Source of the DNA: Actinostola sp. cb2023
Taxonomy: Eukaryota; Cnidaria; Anthozoa; Actiniaria; Actinostolidae
Direction of reading: 5' to 3'
Assembly: GCA_033675265.1 (NCBI GenBank)
Contig: JAUJYZ010000844.1
Location: forward strand, 91,998 to 155,997
DNA: 64,000 nt
Below are positions 54,073 through 64,000 of this stretch, in pieces (position 1 is the first letter of the stretch; every line of letters starts with the position of its first letter). The notes under the pieces are model-generated. The model made no database searches, was not told the origin of the DNA, and saw only the letters and a list, made by a program, of their open reading frames with translations. A program made the translations under genes and the position numbers.

Positions 54073-57000
54073 TACATTATCCCTCCCGCTGACTCATTAG
54101 CATTAAGGTATGGGATAGAAACTCCTCTCTCGCCCTTTATCTGGCACAGTGTGTCCATACGACCAGTACTTCCCTCTTTAATAACTCTCCCCAATCCTTA
54201 TAATTACTCCCCATTCCTCACCTTATGGTTGGGTACACGCCTATAAAATACATCCCCAATACTCATCATACATTTGACTGACAGTTTTGAAAATAAACGC
54301 GTATATATATAATATAATATATACACCCCTTACTGAATTGAAAAACATTTGTGAAGTCAGTCAAGTTACTTATGTCGATCTTTGATAAAGTTCTGACAAG
54401 TCACTCATTAAAACCTATTTGCCACTTGAATACAATTAAGAGAATGGTTCGCCGTCCTTGATATAAATCAGACACCTGAATCGCTTCCAGAACCAAATAT
54501 ATAACGAAGCCACTAAACTTCGCAATCCATAACGTTCCGACCTGGTAAACGACTGACGTGAAAGGACGATCGAGTCTAGACCGCTGAAGAGCTGAAAAGG
54601 GGCATTAATTACCTCGCCTGTGGGGTTAAGCGGTCTGACAAAGATAATCTTGTAGAACAGGTACCTTCAATAAATCACACACATCGATGTATACTCCCAA
54701 CACCGTAACAGTGCAGATTGAAACATGTTGTACGTAGGAGTACCTTTTTCCTTCTCTGAAAATAAAGAATTCCTCGTTAACGCGGCCTAAATCGCCTGCC
54801 TTATCGCCTGCAAATAATCGGCTTTCAAGGATCCTGTTTGGGATAAAGTGTCCCCGATTAGTGTATCACTTGTGATATGCTAGAAGCTTGACACGTCAAT
54901 AAAGTTTATATATGTGTATAAAGACCAGGCTCCAATAAATGATAAGCTCATGGCCACCCAATCAACCTATAGCTATAATATAGCCGACAAATCCGTACTG
55001 AAACAAACAGATTCAATCTGCGAGGACAAAACGTGCCTCCCATTGTTCCACCTTCACGGCAGACAGATATTCTTTCACTTTCCTCGATGCTGCTAGATCC
55101 CCATATTCCAGAAGGCCTGAGAAGTCCGAGCCCCTCCCTATCCTAGAGCGGAAAAAAATCGCTCGCACTTGCCTATTATAGGGTCCACCGATCCGAAAAC
55201 AAAGGATAGTCGGGTTGGACATTTACCACTGAAGTTACCCTCACTTCAAAAACCCCTACATGTCGAACAATGCCCTTTTTACACGCACTGTCCTCCGAAA
55301 TTAAACACGGATGGCGTAGGAGTCACAGAGAACAGTCACGGCAAGGTGAATGATTTTTGAGAAACGTCTCGGCGAAAACTGAGATGCGTCGATGGAGATC
55401 ATGCCCATGCAAGCGCCCCATACTTTTCACTGGCCTCCACGGAATGCAGTCATCTCAGGAGTCTAAAAACTCTTAACGTTGGGTATAATACTTCCTGCAC
55501 GCAACCCCTATCGCCGAAGCCATATCCCGGCGAATATTAATAATCTAATATACCATTTCGCTTCCGAGAAGGCCAAGAAGAACGAAATACATTTACCAAA
55601 GGATCTATGCACCGCGGACCTCAAGGGAATTGTCGACTTGAAAACCAAAAAAAAAAAAAACGTTAAACGTTCTTACGTAGTTCTATAAAATGTAATTTTT
55701 TGTCTTGTAAATCAAACACCCTTGAAGGTTAGAGTCAACGTCCATCCCCAGATAATTTGCCTTATAATCTAATCACAGTAATCAAGACACTTTTTCAAAC
55801 CAAGGGGTGAAACCCAACATGGCAAGTAATACAGAGAGCGAACTTGGCTGCACTTTCACTGAACTAACTGTCCGGAAGGGCAATCGACAATCGGACGAGA
55901 CCGTATGTCCCCTCGTCGAGTTTCCCAATCTGTCATTATTGTATAATGAGCAAACCACCCTAAACTTCGGAGGTCTCATAGCCGCCATTCCCACTGACTG
56001 ATCAACCCTCAAAAATAAGTTTCTCCAACCCAATGGCCAGGTGATGTTCACATTTCTCACTCAAAACCATCTTTCATCAACAGTATATAGTCGCAACCAG
56101 ACTTAAATTGTCATCTAGGTTTACCATAACAGGACCTCGGTTAGATGTACATGCGTGGGGACTTGGACCAACTTATCCAAATAAAATCGTGCATGCATGT
56201 ATCATTCATCCATAAATTAAAACCCTAGCGTCAAAACAAAGACGCAGCTTGGATGGTTCAGCTGTGCGGGGTAAGACCAGCCAAAGGGGTTCTATACTTT
56301 GACCCTAACACTTGCATGAGCGAAACACGGTAGACCCAGTCACCAAACAACTGTTACAAGAGATGTACATGGTTCCGAAAAGTTTTCTCTCGGTGGCAAA
56401 TAACTGTCATGATCATAAACACCCTTGAAACTATCCCTTTAAGAAAGGCGAAAAAGTCATAAAAGTTTACTCCTTTGTATATATAACCTTGAACTGTCAT
56501 GGTATCTGTAATCCGTCAATACGACTTTACATTCTGCTCTATGACTGTGAAGTTCTCCTGCCCTATATACATTTGAGTCTCGCTCGGAATAAAATATACT
56601 GTACGTATAGAGACGCACGCTTACCACCTGCTACTCTTATACATAAGCCCATCTTCCCTAAGCCTGGGCAGGGGTTTCATCTGCATGACATAACCCATAA
56701 ACTCTGCTTAATTTCACGGCTCGTTGCACCGAATGATAAGGGTAAAAAGCAATCACTACTTGCATCTACTCGAAATCACAAAAATGTAAAATAAGGGAAT
56801 ATACAACCCAACAAGTAGGAATTTTATCATAATAAGCATAATCAAAACCCAACAGGAAAAACCCCCACCCAGACTTAGAGAAGATGACTACCAATTGCCT
56901 GACGAATCGAGACACAAGGGCAGCCTTTATAGACAAACGCTTGCGGAGTCAACTCTTAAAGCCCAGAAAATATAAAAAGAAACAAAATGGAACTTCCCTT

Positions 57001-57714
57001 CCCCACCAATAGAATGCATGGGAATAAATTAATACTACACTCTAGTATCCATAAAATGTACACGCCAATAATGCATTTATTGCCTCCAGTCATTAAGCCT
57101 TTTTCATATTACATGAGCGAGTAATGTGGCCTGATACTAGCCATAAGGAAACACACTTGACATTACTACGAGCACTGGCTCTCAGGCTTCGACGTCGTCC
57201 AAACGATACTTTAACTGATCATACATTTCCCGACGGACTATATCTAGTTCTTGGGAGCTGGTTCTTTAACACTTTCCTCCACCACTTTGCGACTTCTGCC
57301 CCTCTTCCGAAGGCCACCCTTGATGGCAACGCCAGGGCTGTCGACCATGGAACGACATTGATGGAGGACAACTTCAAACTTACCACCGCGGCGCGGCTAT
57401 CATTTTGCTCCTTTAGCTTGGACAAATCTCTACATGCTTCAAAACCTCCCATATAGCTGTTGAGGTACTTGTAGAGCCTTTAGGCTCCTTTAGCTCCTTC
57501 CCATGCACGCCTCACAACTGGAGAATAATACATAAACGTATAGCGTAACACTCAGCCCGTATACTTCCGCACAAAATTACGCTATATAACAAATGCCAGC
57601 AATAAAACACCCACAGACATGAGTGAATAAGAACTATAGCTAACGTATACATTCTCCAATGTTAAACCAAACAGATCTTTCTCCAAGTCACCAAAGACTA
57701 CTAAAGTTCTACCG
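54073..57714. other. Block between direct repeats: no gene, no foldback elements
   Basis: 3.6 kb in which I see no inverted-repeat element, unlike the rest of the window. By eye the plus strand has more C than G. Frames of 60-110 codons (e.g. 57124-57456, 56489-56794) lack recognisable motifs. It may be an unusual noncoding insertion; see findings. Confidence 0.5.
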
Positions 57715-59110
57715 TTCCCAGGGGTCACCCAGCTGCAATTCTCCGGGTCATACCGACACACCCAACTACAATTTTCCGGGGTAATATAGACGCACCCACC
57801 TACAATTCTCCTGGGTCATGCGGACGCACCCAACTACATGAAATTCTCTGGGGTCATGCACACGTACCCAACACGTGTTTTTAATTTCTGAAGTCACCTA
57901 GACATGCTCAGCTACTATTTCTGGGGTCACACACAAACAGACCCATCTACTCATTCTCGATATGGGGTCACAGAGACTCACCCAGTTTTGTAATATCTGG
58001 AGTCACGCAAACACAAACCCCCCTACAAATGCTCGATCCAGGGTCATCAAGACTCACCCGACTTCTATTCCCTGGTGTCAAACAGACACGCACAGCTACT
58101 AATTCTCGAGTCGGGGTCACAATTAACGATTCACCCGACTCGGTTTTATTCCTGGGGTCACAGACACACCCAGCGACTCAAGCTCGCTCCAAGGTTGCAT
58201 AGACTCACCCGACTTCTATTTCCTGGGGTCAAACAGACACACCCAGCTACTACTTCTCGATCCGGGGTCACAAAGGCTCACCCAACTTCTATTTTCCTGG
58301 GGTCAAACAGAGACACCCAGCTACTACTTCTCGATCCGGAGTCACACAGACTCACGACTTCTATTTCCTGGGGTCAAACAGACACACCCAGCTACTACTT
58401 CTCGATCCGGGTCACACAGACTTCCCCGACTTCTATTTCCTGGGATCAAATAGACACACCCAGCTACTACTTCTCGATCCGGAGTCACACAGACTCACCC
58501 GACTTCTATTTCCTGGGGTCAAACAAACACACCCAGCTACTACTTCTCCATCCGGAGTCACACAGACTCACCCGACTTCTATTTCCTGGGGTCAAACAGA
58601 CACACTCAGCTACTACTTCTCGATCCGGAGTCACACAAACTCACCCGACTTCTATTTCCTGGGGTCAAAACAGACACACCCAGCTACTACTTCTCGATCC
58701 GTAGTCACAAAGACTCACCCGACTTCTATTTCCTGGGGTCACTCAGACACATCCAGCTACTATTCTCTGGGCCGGGTCACAGAGACTCCGACGTCCAGCT
58801 TCTATTCTCTGGGGTCACACAGACTCGCCCAGCTTCTATTCTCTGGTGTCACACAGACTCGCCCAGCTTCTATTCTCTGGGGTCACACAGACTCGTCCAG
58901 CTTCTATTCTCTGGGGTCACACAGACTCGTCCAGCTTCTATTCTCTGGGATCACACAGACTCGCCCCAGCTTCTATTCTAGAGCTACGTCACACAGACTC
59001 GCCCAGCTTCTTTTCCCAACTTTGTATTTATCTGGGGTCACGTACACAGACGCGCCCCGACCCTCCCCCTGGAATAACCTACCACAACGCGCGGTCCAGC
59101 TACTATTCTC
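57715..59110. repeat. Complex minisatellite: ~50-bp, 73-bp and ~36-bp registers
   Basis: 57715-58140 holds loose GGGGTCA..CACCCA..CTACAATTCTC units. 58140-58790 holds eight 73-bp units (GGGTCAAACAGACACACCCA, GCTACTACTTCTCGATCCGG, AGTCACACAGACTCACCCGA, CTTCTATTTCCTG; CCTGGGGTC at 58222, 58296, 58367, 58440, 58513, 58586, 58659, 58732). 58790-59000 switches to ~36-bp units (GGGGTCACACAGACTCGCCC, AGCTTCTATTCTCT). The 73-bp unit is roughly two 36-mers. The 209-codon frame here is a repeat artefact. Confidence 0.93.
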
Positions 59111-59712
59111 GATCCGGAGTCACAGAGACTTGCTTGGTTGTAGCAGAGACGAGTTTGGTCTGGGATCACCACATCCAGGTTCCATTCTCTAAGGCAAAGT
59201 GGCAACGCCGTTTCAGGTATAAATGCTCCACTCCAACAACCTAGAAAAAACTTAAACAAAAGACAAAAAACAAACACGTATACAATCATCAAGTCCCAAT
59301 GGACTTGAACAAAGAAACGCACATGGACGCCACATTCCTGAATCAAACAAACTCCTCACTAAGATTAAGAATTCAGATATACTGCAAAACTTTTACCGCG
59401 AATCAAACACATGTACAGGGTAAGAATTAAAACCAAAGAGAAACAGAACTTAAACGAAAACCTGTAGTTGCTCGTTATCCTGAGAGTTCTGGACCTGCCC
59501 AACGGCCATACAATACTCGGTAGAGTTCACACCCGCAACCGCCAAACCAGAAAGAACCAAGATTCAAAGGCACTGACGACATTGACGGGTTTTTGTGCCG
59601 CCACAGCGGATGCATTTTCGAGGCAAAAATAGGCACCACGGCCTGTTGAATGTCAGCCGCAGAAACGTAGCAGAAAACGCAGAAGGAGGCCGTGCTGCCG
59701 GCGGTATCATCT

Positions 59713-59831
59713 CGACATCTGCATCCCCACTCGATCTTGGTGAACTGACACATTTGCATAATTAATTCTATCTTATATAATGCTCATTACGTCATCGCAC
59801 GGGATAATGAATATTAATAGGGTATGAATAG
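59713..59831 (+). repeat. 119-bp direct repeat, right copy
   Basis: Matches 53954-54072. Immediately followed by CCTCAAAGCAATGGTTGGGC TGCCTGTG, the inverse of the CACAGGCAGCCCAACC terminus at 20540. Confidence 0.95.
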
Positions 59832-60775
59832 CCTCAAAGCAATGGTTGGGCTGCCTGTGGTTTGGGCTACCTTTGTCAATATACATACTCCGCTGACCAT
59901 TTGTATCGAAGATTTTTGGGGCCTCCCTCCTCGATATAGCAAGACGACGCCATGTGGGCCATGTGAGATTTTTCTAGTTAACAACACCGTTGTTTGTCAT
60001 CGAAATCAGGGTAAGCCTTTCAAATAGTGCAACTAATCAATCAGAGTAGTTTTTTTCTTTTATTATTTAAGTATATTTTATTATTATGGCATAAGATCTC
60101 TCGACTCCTTGATTCGGCAACAACGAGAATCTGCCTCGTGTAAGCTTACTTGCACTTAAATTGTTCTCTTCCTTTTAGTTCAGCATACTTAATTCAAGTC
60201 AAGTTCCAAGTGGTTCCAACTACTTAATCCAAGCAGTCGACTTTTTGCACGAGGACCACAAATATCAGTACAAGCTTCTAAAATGGTCACAAATATCAAG
60301 TTCGAACTCCTTGTGGTTTTGAGTATATTTTTGATGATATTAATCGCTATTCAAAACGGTTAGTGAACTCAATTAGTATTTTGTGCTCAATTATCCCTTA
60401 CCAAAATTAAGTAAGCTGATACTTTTTGTATATTTTCAACTCTACAAAAAGTATTAAGCTTACTCATGTTGTATTTTTGTAAGGCTTATAGTTTTTGTAA
60501 TGCTGAACATCTTCTTGAAGTATCCTTTTTGTATAGTAAAAGTATACTTTTAGTTGCCTGTATTTATCCAAAATAAACAAATCAAAACGTATACAAAAGT
60601 ATACAATGTGAAGTATACAAGACAAAACATCAAATCATTATAAAATGGTATACTAATTGTATACAAAGTTCAAAAAATATATACATTTAGTCTTATATGA
60701 ATAGGAGTTTTACAATTTGTATACATGTAGAGAAATGAAATTCACTTTAAATTTCTGCTTTAATTATACCAAAAT
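59832..60775. other. Intergenic; GTATAC-rich
   Basis: A 67-codon frame (59824-60027) runs out of the CACAGG terminus and ends near a CAGGGTAAGC donor-like site; I do not call it a gene. 60,380-60,720 is rich in AAGTATAC/GTATACTT motifs, suggesting a degenerate repeat. Confidence 0.4.
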
Positions 60776-62905
60776 ATTTATATGGGCCATATATGGGCCA
60801 AGTATGGAAAATATATGGACTTGAATATGGCAAATATGTGGGTAAACTATGGGTTTTTATGCGGACAGGTTTATTCCATATATCAAGATTTTAATATGGA
60901 AAAAATATGGGCCATATATAATCCATATATCGGATATATGGGAAATGTACGGAAAATATGCGGAAATATGCGGAATAATTGCGGGATTTGGTCGAGATCC
61001 AGATATTTTACAGATATTTTTTTATGTGGGAAAAATGCGGCCCGTAATATCGGAAAATATATATGACAAAAATAGGGAATATATGCGGAAAAAAATACGG
61101 AAATATACGCGGAAAAAATGCGGAAATATACTGGGAAAAGTATGGATATTTATATGGTAAAATGCGGCAATATATGTGCAAAATGCGGAAATATATGCGG
61201 AACTAATGCGGAAATATACGGGGTAAATATGGAAATTTATACGGATAAAATGTGCAAATATATATGGAAAAAATAAACCAAAGACGTCCCCCCCTGAAAA
61301 TATACAGTAATAATATTTGGTAAAAATGCGGAACATATATGGGAAAATGCGGTAAATATATATGGGGAAAATGCGGAAATATATATGGGAAATATAAGGA
61401 AAATACATGAAAAATATACGGCCGAAGTGCGAACATCGTACCAAAATGTTGGTGCAGTATAAATACCGATTTAAAACAATAAAAATGTAGAAAATCACAC
61501 ATTTCCACGTCACTGAAACATTTTATTAGCCACATAATTCCAATTATTCATTGACAAAACATGATTTTTTGCATTAAAATCGTGTTACTTTGCCAGTTTT
61601 CTCAGTCTACTGTTCGATGACAATGATTTGTCTTTGACTTTGTTTGAGCACACTTGTCAGTCTGAAAAATACGAAAGAAAGGGTAAAAATCTTGAGAGGA
61701 TTTGATTTGAACAACTCACCTAGCGTGAATTTTCGTCTTTTTCCTTCAGCGAATTGTAGTTGCATGTCATCTCAAAAACGTAAGATAATTCATGAAAATA
61801 CTGCATTTTCCATTAGATTTCTTCACAAATAACAAGAAAAAATGATACTAATGGGATTGTTTAGCAGTTGTTCAAGTCTTGACATCTCTAGTTGGTAATT
61901 TCAGCTAAACAAGCAGTGTTTTCCCTGGTAAAGAAAGGATAAACTCCTCTCCTACTACAAACACCCAACACAGCAATGGCAGACCACCAGCTTTTCCCGC
62001 TCTTTTTCATGACCAATCACAGACTGATTTCTTGTCATGTGACTATGATGTCATTCAATATGCGGAAATAAGGGCCATATATTGCACATGTTGGCCATAT
62101 ATGTTTACATTATTTTTGTTTTCCAGCCCAGATTTATCCCATATAATAATATCCCATATATTTCCCAGATTTTCACCATTCACCATATTTATACCGCATT
62201 TATCTTTTCATGCCCATATTTATCCCATATAATAAGATCCTATATATTTCCCAGATTAGGACATTCTCCATATTTTTGCCGCATTTATCTTTTCAGCCCA
62301 CATTTACCCATATAATAATATCCCATAGATTTCCCAGATTTAGACCTTCACCATATGTATAACCGCAATTTATCTTTTCAGCCCATATTTATACCAATAT
62401 ACTACATATCCCAGGATATTTCCAAGATTTAGACATTCACTATATTTACACGCGCATTTATCTTTTCAGCCCATATTTATTCCATATAATGCATATACAT
62501 ATATTTTCCCGAGTTAGCAATTCACCATATTTATACCCGCATTTTATCTTTGCAGCCCATATTTATTCCATATAACCTATCCCACATATTTCCCAGATTT
62601 ATTACTCATGACATATATTTTCCATATATTGTCACTTTAGTCCATATTGTATCCCACATATTATCCCACATATTTTCCACATTTTCATACACCCACTTGT
62701 CGGATAATTTTCTGCCCATATATTTACCACATATGGTTCATATATGGGCCAGTATATGGGTTTTTATACCATATTTGCACCGGTATATCCCAGAAAAACA
62801 GAAAATGTCTAGTCCGCCCATACTGGCCCGCATAAAGCCTGAAGTGGTGTCATATATTTTCCATATATGGGCCATATATGGGCCCATATATTACCCATAT
62901 AAAAC
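60776..62905. repeat. 2.1-kb inverted structure of degenerate ATATGGG / CCCATAT repeats
   Basis: 60776-61430 is built from loosely repeated TATATGGGCCATATATGGG, AAATGCGGAAATATATG motifs. 62050-62905 carries the complementary theme (CCCATATTTATCCCATATAA, CCAGATTTTCACC), finishing TATGGGCCATATATGGGCCC. The ~600-bp centre (61,440-62,050) is ordinary sequence with a 62-codon frame of unknown nature. Looks like a foldback element with tandem-repeat arms. Confidence 0.8.
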
Positions 62906-62984
62906 ACCGACTAAAATTTTGGTATGTTTCTGATCATCTTAATTCGTCACAAATTCCCAATAATTATTCCTAGGAATTTTGGGG

Positions 62985-63135
62985 CCCATATTGAATCACT
63001 GGCAGAGATTTGAAATTCCAAGGAATTCCAACAATGATCTATTTTATTCTAGGCTTGGAATTTCCTATGAATTCCTTGGAACAAAAATCCTAGGAAGTAA
63101 TTCCTAAGGATTATATCCTAAGAATTCCATCTGAG
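62985..63135. repeat. Degenerate CCTAGGAATT / AATTCCTAGG cluster
   Basis: TTCCTAGGAATT, CAAGGAATTCC, TTCCTATGAATTCCTTGGAA, ATCCTAGGAAGTAATTCCTA: about eight near-palindromic 10-12-mers in 150 bp. Confidence 0.75.
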
Positions 63136-64000
63136 GTTTAAGTTTCACAGGGGTGTTTTTAAGTGGGGCTAGCTTCCTTTAGGTTATAGTCGTTGTAAAA
63201 TAATTAAGGTGTTGTTATGTGTGTAAGGAAATTACCGGAAGGAAAGCTACAACTATATTGATCGGTGCACTACATTAACAACTGAAAGCAGCTAACTAAA
63301 ATAAGAATTATTCTATAGTTTCTTGAGCTGTGTAATCTAAAATATAGTTCATGTAAATAAACCCACACCATTTCTGATGTTTTCAGGAGAATTTTGCACA
63401 TTTGATCCAATGAAAACTTTGCGTATCCTGCAGTTATTTTATAAAAGTGGAGGCTCGTGAATCTTTCAACTTTTCTCATGTTTTCCCAACATCCCGCATG
63501 TTTGAAACACCGTGAATATGAACACGGAAAATGTGTTGTATTGCTTAACTACACACACAACAATCCCTACATCCTACATAACTGATTATAGCAACAAAAA
63601 ATATTTAATAAGTATAAAGTCCGTTCTTGTTTTTAGAAAGTTGAAACGAGTACCATAACTCTGATTTTCTATTCCCGAAAGCTCAAAGTTTGATCTTCAG
63701 TTTTTATTGCATGAGTTTCATTCACACACTCAGAGATCTAGAGGAGAAATTTGGACTAAACTTACTGTAATTAACGGAATATTCTTGAATTACTTGCCTG
63801 ACCACTCAAACCAAAGTTGAATACTCATTAATTTTGTGTAAGTTTGAAGACCTTTTTGCTTACAAGAGCCAACAAAGTTCTTCATTTTATCAACAGTTTT
63901 CCTTTTTCATGGCTCCCCCATCAACTTTCATGTCGAGTCTATAAAATGGTAAACATGTTGTTTTTGGTGCTTGCATGCTAACTAATAATAACAAGATGCT
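63136..64000. other. Intergenic to window end
   Basis: AT-rich; no repeat or gene recognised. The frames seen are short. Confidence 0.4.

Noticed and set aside
58075..58704. 209-codon plus-strand frame
   Set aside because: Runs through the 73-bp minisatellite and changes repeat frame each unit; artefact.
53954..59831. LTR retrotransposon with 119-bp LTRs
   Set aside because: No TG...CA ends, no target duplication outside the repeats, no primer-binding site, polypurine tract or pol motifs.
60270..60315. tRNA-like B box (AGTTCGAACTCC)
   Set aside because: No A box at proper spacing and no cloverleaf; no tRNA gene was found in the window.

Overview
This window looks like AT-rich nuclear DNA of an invertebrate animal. 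It has no operons, no rRNA genes and no tRNA I could recognise. Recognisable coding matter is a BEL/Pao LTR retrotransposon plus decayed members of gene families I know from predicted proteins of cnidarians and other aquatic invertebrates: KIAA1958-like, DUF6589, a cysteine-peptidase-like family and a DDE-transposase-like family. A cnidarian, perhaps an anthozoan, is my best guess; a sponge or another invertebrate is not excluded. No intact host gene can be demonstrated.

Layout. 0.2-5.0 kb: a chain of small foldback (inverted-repeat) elements around a 42-bp minisatellite (1611-2563). Two show clear target-site duplications (TAA at 3064-3538; 9 bp at 4839-5024). 5.6-6.05 kb: broken KIAA1958-like fragment. 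6.47-10.48 kb: a 4-kb element with ~580-bp inverted arms, enclosing a CATTTCAAATGAATCTC satellite with a 423-bp higher-order repeat. 12.6-14.6 kb: frameshifted DDE-transposase-like pseudogene. 14.9-17.8 kb: two abutting TIR elements, one with a minus-strand terminal exon, the other with a 93-bp tandem array. 19.7-21.6 kb: 3' end of a non-LTR retrotransposon, foldback elements and a small promoter-plus-ORF. 22.0-26.5 kb: nested transposons between blocks of a ~141-bp satellite. 28.26 kb: possible first exon. 29.23-35.27 kb: BEL/Pao element on the minus strand with 5-bp TSD and LTRs identical apart from an internal 8-bp repeat array.

35.3-40.3 kb: a DUF6589 fragment and a cysteine-peptidase-like pseudogene, the latter split by two DNA transposons; its reading resumes across each insertion. 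40.4-51.9 kb: ACTCGGGC hairpin units, arrays centred on CCGCGG in opposite orientations, and large foldback elements, one with TTAA flanks. 53.95-59.83 kb: a 5.6-kb block without foldback elements, apparently skewed to C over G, bounded by 119-bp direct repeats and holding a 73-bp minisatellite. 60.8-62.9 kb: a palindrome-like region of degenerate ATATGGG/CCCATAT repeats.

How parts work together: there is no shared pathway. The window records repeated insertion of non-autonomous DNA transposons into older transposon-like genes. At least four insertions from different TIR families share 9-bp target duplications, as expected for Mutator-like transposition; others have TA, TAA or TTAA.
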